Assembly: GCA_963734365.1 (NCBI GenBank)
Contig: CAVTGV010000006.1
Span: 1-64,000 of the forward strand
DNA from: JACVRW01 sp963734365
Lineage (GTDB): Bacteria > Actinomycetota > Thermoleophilia > Solirubrobacterales > Thermoleophilaceae
Reading direction: 5' to 3'
Length of the DNA stretch: 64,000 nt
The notes below the pieces were generated by a model. It saw nothing but the letters and a program-made list of their open reading frames with translations. It was not told the DNA's origin and did no database searches. Below, one piece after another: positions 56,917-64,000 of the stretch. The translations under genes and the position numbers were made by a program. Position 1 is the stretch's first letter; every line of letters begins with the position of its first letter.

Positions 56917-58126
56917 TCACCGCGGCGGCGAGCGAGGCGCCCGCTGTGTTGAGGTGCACGCCGTCGCCCTGGCGCACCCGCACCACGCGGTCGCCGATGC
57001 GCATCGAGTCGCGGTAGCGCCCGCCGGGCGTGAACACGTCGACCAGGTCGATCACCGCCACGTCGCGGCGCGACCGCGCCGCCGCGCGGCGGATGGCCGC
57101 GTTCACGGCGGGGAAGGTCTCCCTGAAGAAGCCGCCACGCGGAGTCGGCAGGGTCAGCCAGTAGACGCGCGTGCGCCCCCCGCGTCCGTAGGTCCTCATC
57201 ATGCGCTCCGCGCGGCGCGCGTACTCGGCCACCCAGGCGGCTCCACAGCAGTCGGCCGAGCCCATGCGGAAGCCGTCGTTGGCGCCCAGGAACATCACCA
57301 CCACGTCCGGTGAGCCGGACGCCTGGCGCCGGGCCTGCTTCTGCCAGTCGAGGAGCGAGGGCTTGGAGATGCCGGTGCTGATGTGGGCGTCGCTGCGCAC
57401 CTTCACGCCCCGCGACCCGAGCCGCTGCTTGAGGTAGCCGTCGATGATCTGGATCATCGAGTCGCCCGTGGCCAGCAGGCGCAGCCTCCCGTTGCGCGGC
57501 AGCGCCCGCACGGCCGCGCGGTCGCGTGACCAGGCGGTGGACACGCTCACGCGCCAGCCGCCCGGGCGAAGAGCGCGGAAGCCGGTGACGGCCTTGCGGC
57601 GTCCCGACCGGATCAGCTCCGAGCGGCAGCGCCGGGGTCCCCCGGGCGGCTCGACGCAGAACCGCGCCCGCACGCCGCCGAGGGCCCAGCGGTCCACCAG
57701 CCTGAGCGCCACCCGGCGCCCCGCCCTCGACCGTCTCGGCGCGGCGAGCGCCAGGCGCCGACTGCAGCTCGGGGTGCGCAGCCGTGCGGTCGTGCTCGTG
57801 CCGTCGGCGCTCCGCGCGGTGAAGGTCCTCTCGCGAACGTCGCAACGCCAACGCGCCGCGCGGCGCAGCACGGTCTGGGCGGACGATGGGGTCACGCTCG
57901 TTAGCGCCCGGCCCGTGTCCTCGATGCTCACCTTCACCCCGGGCGGGGAGGTCAGGCGCAGGCGCACGTAGCCGGTCTCCTTGGCGTCCGCCGTGAGCGT
58001 GAGCGGCGCGGGTGCCGACACCTCGCGCGCGAGCGTGTACAGCTCGGCGCCGGAGGGCTCGTCGCCACAGCCGAGCGCGGCCACGGGCAGCACGATTAGC
58101 GGCAGCAGGCGCCGCCTGGCGCTCAC
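56879..58126 (-). CDS. Secreted SGNH/GDSL lipoprotein with N-terminal beta domain, DUF459-like (415 aa)
   Basis: GTG 58126 gives a lipoprotein signal (LLPLIVLPVAALGC, Cys20). Residues ~40-210 look like one or two beta-sandwich modules (LTLTADAKETGYVRLRLTS, and RRVALRLVDRWALGGVRARFCVEP). The SGNH domain has Ser223 in ATGDSMIQI, STGISKPSLLDW, Asn283 in FLGANDGF, the CC pair in SADCCGAAWVAEYARRAERMMRTYGRGGRTRVYWLTLP and block V DGVHLN. The C-terminal half is clearly paralogous to the SGNH protein at 53824-54861. The start overlaps the SpoIID gene stop (GTGA). Confidence 0.85.
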   Translation of the reverse strand: MSARRRLLPLIVLPVAALGCGDEPSGAELYTLAREVSAPAPLTLTADAKETGYVRLRLTSPPGVKVSIEDTGRALTSVTPSSAQTVLRRAARWRCDVRERTFTARSADGTSTTARLRTPSCSRRLALAAPRRSRAGRRVALRLVDRWALGGVRARFCVEPPGGPRRCRSELIRSGRRKAVTGFRALRPGGWRVSVSTAWSRDRAAVRALPRNGRLRLLATGDSMIQIIDGYLKQRLGSRGVKVRSDAHISTGISKPSLLDWQKQARRQASGSPDVVVMFLGANDGFRMGSADCCGAAWVAEYARRAERMMRTYGRGGRTRVYWLTLPTPRGGFFRETFPAVNAAIRRAAARSRRDVAVIDLVDVFTPGGRYRDSMRIGDRVVRVRQGDGVHLNTAGASLAAAVIIRTLRRERILR

Positions 58127-59496
58127 CGCACGCGGACGCTGGGTCCCGCCACCGAGCCGGCCCTGACCCGGTACAGCCCGGGCCGGTCGAGCCCGGCGTG
58201 GTAGCGGCCGAGTCGCGAGGTCCTCACCCGCGCGATCGTACGCCACCGGCCCGCGGAGCGGCGCTGCACGGCCAGGCGGTGGCCGCTCGGAGCGGGCCAG
58301 AACTCGCCCGCGAGGGACTGCGCCACCGGCGCCGGCCCCCAGGCCGCCGGCCGCGCCGAGCGCGCCCGCCGGCCCGAGCTCGACACCCGGACGATTGTGA
58401 GCCAGGTGTCGCGCAGCCCCAGGGCGGCGCGGATCTGCGGGCCGCTGATGATCCTCGAGCCACGGGTGCCCACCACCCGCGCGCGGATCACCCGGGGCGA
58501 CACCCCGCGCCTCAACACCTTGAGGCGCTTGAACCTCCCGGGCGCCCCCAGCGCGCGGGTGAGCGTGCCGGTGGAGAAGCTCACCTTCCAGCGGTGATAG
58601 GGCGAGCGCGTGTCGTAGGGATCGGGGACCCCCACGAGCCACGGCTTGGCCAGCGCCCCGATGAACGAGAACTCCACGTTCTCGGTGTGCCCGCCCGAGG
58701 TGGAGAAGTAGTAGGTCACCGCGGGCTGGCCGCCGTAGGTGAGGATCTGGCCCGCGGTGCGGTCCACCGCCGCGTTGGAGCGCAGGCTCTCCCCGGTCAC
58801 GCCCTTGTAGACCTGCGAGCGCGTGTCCGGGTACTGGTCGAACGACCCTCCGGTCTTGCGCGTGGCCAGCGCGTAGGTGCGTGCGGCCACGGCCTGGACC
58901 TTGAGCGCCTCGAGCGGCCACGTGCTCGGCATCTCGCCCGCCACCACGCCCTTCACGTAGGGGTCGAGGGGGATCACGTTGATGGCCGTGACCCCGCCGC
59001 CCGGGCGGATCTCGATAGCGCCCCGGTAGAGGCCGTCGCTGATGCCGTTGAGGGCCGGTCCGAGCAGCCGCACGGGATCGTCGCCCCCGGCTCTCACCCG
59101 CAGGGGCCCGCCGAACTTGGCCACCCGGCGGCCGGAGGAGGTTCTGAGGCGAACGCCGGAGCCCGAGCGCACGGCCACGTAGGTCGCGCTGCGCCGCAGC
59201 GCGCGCCCGTTGGCCGACGTGGCGCCGCGGAAGCGTATGTAGGGATCGTTGGGCTGCAGCAGAACGCGCACCGGCCGGCTGGGCGCCGTCTCCATCTCGG
59301 TGCCCTTGTAGTAATGCGCCAGGATGCCCTCGAAGCGCGCTCCCTCGAGCGCGTAGCCGTAGGCGCCGTACTGGCTCATCCCGATTCCGTGGCCGAAGCC
59401 CGCGCCCTTTACGACATTGCGCACTGCCGCACCCGCGGTCGCGGCGGGCACGAGGAGGAGAAGAGCCACGGTTGTGAGGAGAACGCGATTACGCAC
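58123..59496 (-). CDS. Secreted SpoIID/LytB domain protein (457 aa)
   Basis: Exported cell-wall-active protein. GTG 59496 gives a signal peptide (RVLLTTVALLLLVPAATAGA). Then GAGFGHGIGMSQYGAYGYALEGARFEGILAHYYKGTE, and the SpoIID core: INVIPLDPYVKGVVAGEMPSTWPLEALKVQAVAARTYALATRK with the catalytic-type Glu in GEMP, and TYGGQPAVTYYFSTSGGHTENVE. SpoIID proteins are lytic transglycosylases or related glycan-strand enzymes. The C-terminus has Arg-rich beta repeats. Gene coupling with the SGNH lipoprotein suggests a shared role on the glycan strands. Confidence 0.88.
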   Translation of the reverse strand: MRNRVLLTTVALLLLVPAATAGAAVRNVVKGAGFGHGIGMSQYGAYGYALEGARFEGILAHYYKGTEMETAPSRPVRVLLQPNDPYIRFRGATSANGRALRRSATYVAVRSGSGVRLRTSSGRRVAKFGGPLRVRAGGDDPVRLLGPALNGISDGLYRGAIEIRPGGGVTAINVIPLDPYVKGVVAGEMPSTWPLEALKVQAVAARTYALATRKTGGSFDQYPDTRSQVYKGVTGESLRSNAAVDRTAGQILTYGGQPAVTYYFSTSGGHTENVEFSFIGALAKPWLVGVPDPYDTRSPYHRWKVSFSTGTLTRALGAPGRFKRLKVLRRGVSPRVIRARVVGTRGSRIISGPQIRAALGLRDTWLTIVRVSSSGRRARSARPAAWGPAPVAQSLAGEFWPAPSGHRLAVQRRSAGRWRTIARVRTSRLGRYHAGLDRPGLYRVRAGSVAGPSVRVR

Positions 59497-59546
59497 GGAA
59501 GTACAACGCCTCAAACGGGTGAAGGTAGCGGGGCGGGCGGCGCGTA

Positions 59547-60869
59547 CTACGAGACCGCGTACAGGCGCCACTCGCCCGGCACGCCGCGCAGCTCGTGCTC
59601 ACCGCGGTCTGCAAAACCGATCCCCGAACCCACGACGAGATCCTTCACGGTGCCCGATACGAGCACCTCACTGGGCGCCGCCCGATCCATCACGCGGGCC
59701 GCGATGTGCACGGCCAGGCCGCCCAGGTCGCCGTCCATCACCTCCAGCTCGCCGGTGTGGAGACCCGCGCGGACCTCGAGCCCCAGCGAGCCCATCGCGT
59801 CCGCCACAGAGGCGGCGCAGCGGATCGCTCGCGCGGGCCCGTCGAACGTGGCCAGGAAGCCGTCGCCGGTGCGCTTGACCTCGCGGCCGCGGTGGCGCTC
59901 CAGGGCCTGGCGAAACAGGGCGTCGTGGCGCTCGAGCAGGAAGCGCCAGCCCCGGTCGCCCATGTCGGCGGCCCGCTGGGTGGAGTCGACGATGTCGGTG
60001 AACATCACCGTGGCCAGCATGCGGTCGGGCTCGTGCTCGTGCCGCGCCCCGGTGAGGTGCTCCTCGATCTCGCCGATCAGCGCCTCGGAGTCGCCCACCG
60101 AGAACATGTTGTCGGCACCATCGAGCTCCACGTAGCGGGCGCCGGGGATGCTCGAGGCGATGTAGCGCGAGTGCTCGATCTTGATGAAGGCGTCGTCGCG
60201 ACGGTGCATCACGAGCGTGGGCACCCGGATCGAGGGCAGCACGCCGCGGACGTCGAACTCGCCGATCAGGCCGAAGATGCGGCGGATGGTGGCCGGGCTG
60301 GCGGCCAGGCGCTCGAGCCGGCCCGCCCACTCCATGAAGGACGGGTCGCCGGCCTCGCTGGGCGCCACGCCGGCCGCCACGAGGCCCTCGCCCCAGCGTT
60401 CCACGAGCTCGTCCATCTTCCGGTCGCGCTCCTCGGCCGACCAGGCCCACTCGTAGCCCGGTGCCCAGGTGGCCCGCGCGAACGTGGCGTAGAGGATGAG
60501 CGCGCTCACGCGCTCGGGATAGGTCGCGGCGAAGAGCGCCGCCAGCGGGCCGCCCTCGAGCGTGCCCGCGATGGCCACGCGCTCCGCGCCGGCGGCGTCC
60601 ATCACCGCCAGCACGTCGTCCATCTGCTCCTCGAGCGTAGGCGCTCCCCAGAACGGGTCGGACAGGCCAGAGCCGCGCCGGTCGAAGGTGATCACCCGGG
60701 CGAAGCGCGTGACCCGGGTCATCACCCGCTCGAGCGAGCGCTCCGACCACAGGTACTCGACCTGGGAGATCCAGGGCGGGATCCAGACGAGGTCGACGGG
60801 AGCGTCGCCCACGACGATGTAGGCGATATGGAGGTCGCCGCTCTTGGCGTAGCGAGCCACTGGAGCCAC
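59547..60869 (-). CDS. Class III nucleotidyl cyclase fused to degenerate alpha/beta hydrolase domain (440 aa)
   Basis: Residues 1-~265 are an alpha/beta-hydrolase-like domain (YAKSGDLHIAYIVVG, FDRRGSGLSDPF), but the nucleophile elbow reads AGTLEGGP: Leu104 stands where Ser is required, so it is probably inactive, perhaps a ligand sensor. Residues ~285-440 are a class III adenylate/guanylate cyclase homology domain: MFTDIVDSTQRAADMGD with metal Asp292, VKRTGDGFLATF with metal Asp336, and GLAVHIAARVM, with His where Asn is usual. Start GTG 60869. It is divergent from the ThDP enzyme with 37 bases between. Product cAMP or cGMP not determined. Confidence 0.87.
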   Translation of the reverse strand: MAPVARYAKSGDLHIAYIVVGDAPVDLVWIPPWISQVEYLWSERSLERVMTRVTRFARVITFDRRGSGLSDPFWGAPTLEEQMDDVLAVMDAAGAERVAIAGTLEGGPLAALFAATYPERVSALILYATFARATWAPGYEWAWSAEERDRKMDELVERWGEGLVAAGVAPSEAGDPSFMEWAGRLERLAASPATIRRIFGLIGEFDVRGVLPSIRVPTLVMHRRDDAFIKIEHSRYIASSIPGARYVELDGADNMFSVGDSEALIGEIEEHLTGARHEHEPDRMLATVMFTDIVDSTQRAADMGDRGWRFLLERHDALFRQALERHRGREVKRTGDGFLATFDGPARAIRCAASVADAMGSLGLEVRAGLHTGELEVMDGDLGGLAVHIAARVMDRAAPSEVLVSGTVKDLVVGSGIGFADRGEHELRGVPGEWRLYAVS

Positions 60870-60906
60870 GTGAGTGACGTTATCGCCGCCGGGTAGGCTC
60901 AATCGG

Positions 60907-62550
60907 GTGGCGCAGCGCAAAGCCTCAGACGTGTTCGTGGAGTGCCTCGAGGCCGAGGGCGTCCGGCACGTGTTCGGGATCCCGGGCGAGGAGACGCTCG
61001 ATCTGAACGAGTCGCTGTCGCGCTCCTCGATCGAGTTCATTCCCGTTCGCCACGAGCAGGGCGGGGGCTACATGGCGGACGTCTACGGCCGCCTCACCGG
61101 GCACGCCGGCGTCTGCCTCGGCACGCTCGGTCCCGGTGCGCTCAACCTGGTCACGGCGGTCGCGGACGCCTACCTCGACCGGGCGCCGCTGGTGGCGCTC
61201 ACCGGTCAGGGCGACCTCGAGCGGATGCACAAGGAGTCGCATCAGTACATCGACCTCGTGCGCGTGATGCGCCCGATCACCAAGTGGAACGCGCGGCTCT
61301 CGGACGCGGCGATCATTCCCGAGGTGGTGCGCAAGGCCTTCAAGGTGGCCGAGTCCGAGAAGCCCGGCGCCACCCACATCGAGCTGCCCGAGGACGTGAT
61401 GGGCTCCGACGTGGACGCCGAGCCGCTCCCGCGCCGGCGCCTGGTGCCTCCCGAGCCCGCCGCCCGCGAGCTGCTCCGGGCCGCGGACATCGTGCGCGGT
61501 GCGGTGCGCCCGGTGGTGCTGGCCGGCAACGGCGTGGTGAGGGCGGGGGCCGCCCCGGCACTGCGCGAGTTCGTGCGCGCCACGGGCATTCCGGTGGCCG
61601 AGACCTTCATGGGCAAGGGGCTGCTGTCTCCCGAGAACCCGAAGGCGCTCGGCTCGGTGGGCCTGCAGTCCGGCGACTACGACATGGCGGGCTTCGACGA
61701 CGCCGACGTGGTGCTGGCCATCGGCTACGACCTGGTCGAGCACTCACCCGAGCACTGGAACCCCGACCGCGACAAGCGAGTGATCTGCATCGACTCGGTG
61801 CCCGCCGAGATCGACGCGTACTTCATGCCCGAGGTGGAGCTCGTGGGGGACATCTACGCCGTCCTCTCGCGTCTCGGCGAGGAGTGCCGCCACATGCCGC
61901 ACCAGGGCGGCTCGGCCAAGCTGCGCGACGTGGTGCTGGGGCGCTTCGAGCAGGCCCGCGACGACGACACCTTCCCCCTCCAGCCGCCCCGGGCCCTGTG
62001 GGAGATCCGGCAGGCGCTCGGGCGCGAGGACATCCTGATCTCGGACGTGGGTCTGCACAAGCTCTGGATCGGGCGCATGTTCCCGGCCTACGAGCCCAAC
62101 ACGGTTCTGATCGCCAACGGGCTCGCCGGCATGGGCTTCGCCGTGCCCGCCGCGGTGGCCGCCAAGCTCGTACATCCCGAGCGCGCGGTGGTGACCGTCA
62201 ACGGCGACGGCGGCTTCCTCATGAACGCCCAGGAGCTCGAGACCGCCGTGCGCCTCAAGACCCCCTTCGTCAACGTGATCTGGGAGAACCATCAGTACGG
62301 CTCGATCGTCTGGAAGCAGGACAAGAAGTTCGGCTCGCACTTCGGGACGGACTTTCAGAACCCGGACTTCGTCAAGCTCGCCGAGGGCTTCGGCATGCCG
62401 GGCTGGCGCTGCGAGTCCGCGGACGAGTTCGGCGAGCGCCTGCGACACGCGATCACGCTCGACGTGCCCTCACTGATCGTCGTGCCGATCGACTACTCCC
62501 TCGACGTTGCCATATCGGAAGAGCTAGGAACGGAGATCGTTGCCACATGA
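60907..62550 (+). CDS. Acetolactate-synthase-like thiamine-diphosphate enzyme (547 aa)
   Basis: ThDP-dependent 2-oxo-acid enzyme, large-subunit type. PYR domain with catalytic Glu50 in VRHEQGGGYMADVYGRLTGHAGVCLGTLGPG, central FAD/nucleotide-like domain (PVVLAGNGVVRAGAAPALREFVRATGIPVAETFMGKG), and PP domain with the ThDP/Mg motif VNGDGGFLMNAQELETAVRLKTPFVNVIWENHQYG. It resembles AlsS/IlvB but no small subunit is nearby, so catabolic acetolactate synthase or another decarboxylase/ligase is possible. Start GTG 60907. Its stop overlaps the aldehyde dehydrogenase start (ATGA), suggesting the product or by-product is an aldehyde. Confidence 0.85.
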   Translation: MAQRKASDVFVECLEAEGVRHVFGIPGEETLDLNESLSRSSIEFIPVRHEQGGGYMADVYGRLTGHAGVCLGTLGPGALNLVTAVADAYLDRAPLVALTGQGDLERMHKESHQYIDLVRVMRPITKWNARLSDAAIIPEVVRKAFKVAESEKPGATHIELPEDVMGSDVDAEPLPRRRLVPPEPAARELLRAADIVRGAVRPVVLAGNGVVRAGAAPALREFVRATGIPVAETFMGKGLLSPENPKALGSVGLQSGDYDMAGFDDADVVLAIGYDLVEHSPEHWNPDRDKRVICIDSVPAEIDAYFMPEVELVGDIYAVLSRLGEECRHMPHQGGSAKLRDVVLGRFEQARDDDTFPLQPPRALWEIRQALGREDILISDVGLHKLWIGRMFPAYEPNTVLIANGLAGMGFAVPAAVAAKLVHPERAVVTVNGDGGFLMNAQELETAVRLKTPFVNVIWENHQYGSIVWKQDKKFGSHFGTDFQNPDFVKLAEGFGMPGWRCESADEFGERLRHAITLDVPSLIVVPIDYSLDVAISEELGTEIVAT

Positions 62551-64000
62551 GCATTGCCACTGAAGAACAGACCGTTGTCGACAGCGTGCCCAAGCAGCTC
62601 TACATCGGGGGCGAGTGGCGCGACGCCGGCGGAGGCGGAACGCTCGAGGTGATCGACCCGTCCACGGAGGAGCCCATCTGCGCGATAGCGGACGGCACTC
62701 CGGACGACGCGATGGCGGCCCTCGACGCCGCCGTCGAGGCCCAGAAGGAGTGGGCGGCGAGCCCGGCCAACGACCGCGCCGGGATCCTCTGGAAGGCGTT
62801 CGAGCTGATGACCGAGCGCGCGGACGAGCTGGCCACCCTGATGACGCTCGAAATGGGCAAGCCGGTGGCGGAGTCGAAGGCCGAGATCATCTACGCGGCC
62901 GACTTCTTCCGCTGGTTCTCGGGCGAGGCCCTGCGCATCGAGGGCACCTACAAGCAGTTCGCCAACGCCACGAGCCGGGTGCTGGTGATGAAGCAGCCGG
63001 TGGGCCCGTCGCTGATGATCACCCCCTGGAACTTCCCGATGGCGATGGGCACCCGCAAGGCGGGCCCGGCACTGGCTGCGGGCTGCACCGCCGTGATCAA
63101 GCCGGCGCAGCAGACGCCGCTGTCGATGCTCGCGATGGCCAAGCTGCTCGAGGAGGCCGGGCTCCCCGGAGGGGTGCTGAACATCCTCACCACCTCCTCG
63201 TCGGGCAGCACCACCGGCCCGCTGATCGAGGACGAGCGGCTGCGCAAGCTGTCCTTCACCGGCTCCACCGAGGTCGGACGCAAGCTGATCGAGGCGTCGG
63301 CCAAGAACGTGCTGAAGACGTCGATGGAGCTCGGTGGCAACGCACCCTTCCTCGTGTTCGAGGACGCCGACCTCGACGCCGCGGTGGAGGGTGCGCTCCT
63401 GGCCAAGATGCGCAACATCGGCGAGGCCTGCACCTCGGCCAACCGCTTCCACGTGGCCGAATCGGTGCGCGAGGACTTCGAGCGCCGGCTCGCCGAGAAG
63501 ATGGGCGGCCTCAAGCTCGGCCGCGGGACCGAGGAGGACGTGAAGGTCGGCCCGCTGATCGACCAGCCCTCGCGGGAGAAGGTGGCCGAGCTCGTCCAGG
63601 ACGCACTCGACAAGGGCGCCACCTGCGTGGTGGGTGGCGAGATCCCCGACGGCCGCGGCTACTTCTACCCGCCCACCGTGCTGGGCGGCGTGACCGACGA
63701 CGCCCGCGTGCTGCACGAGGAGATCTTCGGCCCGGTGGCCCCGGTCACTCAGTTCGAGTCCGAGGAGGACGCGATAGCGCGGGCCAACGACACCGAGTAC
63801 GGCCTGGTGGCCTACGTGTTCACCCGCGACATCAAGCGGGCCATCCGCGTCTGCGAGGCACTCGACACGGGCATGGTCGGCCTCAACCAGGGCATGGTGT
63901 CCAACGCCGGCGCGCCCTTCGGGGGCGTCAAGCAGTCGGGCATCGGCCGCGAGGGCGGCCACGAGGGCATGGAGGAGTTCCTCGAGACCAAGTACGTGGC
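62547..64000 (+). CDS. Succinate-semialdehyde-type aldehyde dehydrogenase (partial, lacks only the last few residues)
   Basis: NAD(P)-dependent aldehyde dehydrogenase running off the right edge after ~484 codons, close to family length. QLYIGGEWRDAGGG opening, PWNFPMAMGTRKAGPALAAGCTAVIKPA cofactor region, FTGSTEVGRKLI, base Glu261 (MELGGNAPF), nucleophile Cys295 (IGEACTSANRF), EEIFGPVAPVTQF, and NQGMVSNAGAPFGGVKQSGIGREGG near the end are those of GabD/SSADH. It is the second gene of the operon with the ThDP enzyme. Natural substrate inferred only from family resemblance. Confidence 0.9.
   Translation, partial: MSIATEEQTVVDSVPKQLYIGGEWRDAGGGGTLEVIDPSTEEPICAIADGTPDDAMAALDAAVEAQKEWAASPANDRAGILWKAFELMTERADELATLMTLEMGKPVAESKAEIIYAADFFRWFSGEALRIEGTYKQFANATSRVLVMKQPVGPSLMITPWNFPMAMGTRKAGPALAAGCTAVIKPAQQTPLSMLAMAKLLEEAGLPGGVLNILTTSSSGSTTGPLIEDERLRKLSFTGSTEVGRKLIEASAKNVLKTSMELGGNAPFLVFEDADLDAAVEGALLAKMRNIGEACTSANRFHVAESVREDFERRLAEKMGGLKLGRGTEEDVKVGPLIDQPSREKVAELVQDALDKGATCVVGGEIPDGRGYFYPPTVLGGVTDDARVLHEEIFGPVAPVTQFESEEDAIARANDTEYGLVAYVFTRDIKRAIRVCEALDTGMVGLNQGMVSNAGAPFGGVKQSGIGREGGHEGMEEFLETKYV

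Overview
The window is about 70% G+C, gene-dense, rich in ATGA/GTGA start-stop overlaps and GTG starts, and reads as chromosome of a high-GC actinobacterium. Several features point to class Thermoleophilia (Solirubrobacterales-like): short SnoaL-like proteins opening with MSQENVEI or MSPENL, a CobA-HemD fusion, Tat-dependent lipoprotein polyamine binders and SGNH proteins of a type I associate with that group. This placement is inference; there is no rRNA or marker phylogeny here.

Layout. 1-9 kb: end of an aldose 1-epimerase, a 2-hydroxyacid dehydrogenase, a cyclase-family remnant, an AI-2E-type permease, a membrane phosphatase-superfamily protein, a response regulator, a GNAT enzyme and a GH65 phosphorylase with its beta-phosphoglucomutase. 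9-13.3 kb: a complete potDBCA-type polyamine ABC operon. 13.3-14.3 kb: gene fragments (response regulator, MMPL transporter, truncated FHA protein). 14.4-21.5 kb: a decayed genomic island at tRNA-Arg(CCU), bounded by a 45-bp duplication of the tRNA 3' half. It carries broken HTH, HEXXH and ribbon-helix-helix genes, two SnoaL-like genes, a secreted beta-barrel-like protein and an exported M28 peptidase. 21.5-27.5 kb: frameshifted galT, GNAT, a TlpA-like lipoprotein, a large SF2 helicase and birA. 27.5-37.5 kb: tetrapyrrole and cytochrome c maturation genes (SAM hydrolase, cobA-hemD, hemC, hemA, ccmD/C/B/A-like), then mogA, moaC and precorrin-2 dehydrogenase. 38.5-53.8 kb: ALDH, an orphan polyamine-binding protein, rarA, a dehalogenase-like hydrolase, an M20 peptidase, a DUF1385 protein, an unusual FtsH, a lipid kinase, methylmalonyl-CoA epimerase, PAP2, ychF, and a GlxA-type regulator with its DJ-1 partner. 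53.8-59.5 kb: a cell-surface locus with one MBOAT acyltransferase, three SGNH proteins (one frameshifted) and a SpoIID/LytB protein. 59.5-64 kb: a cyclase fused to an apparently inactive hydrolase domain, then an acetolactate-synthase-like ThDP enzyme coupled to an aldehyde dehydrogenase.

Functional links. CobA-HemD and the precorrin-2 dehydrogenase supply both steps from uroporphyrinogen III towards siroheme, while HemA/HemC feed heme to the adjacent Ccm genes. GH65 and beta-phosphoglucomutase form a phosphorolytic alpha-glucoside pathway. The MBOAT/SGNH locus looks like an envelope O-acylation system. The main points for follow-up are the tRNA-Arg island, the MBOAT/SGNH locus, the FtsH with an unusual exported domain, and the cyclase whose hydrolase domain lacks its nucleophile. 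Single-base frame breaks are concentrated in the island and its flank but also occur in galT and one SGNH gene, so assembly error must be excluded for each.
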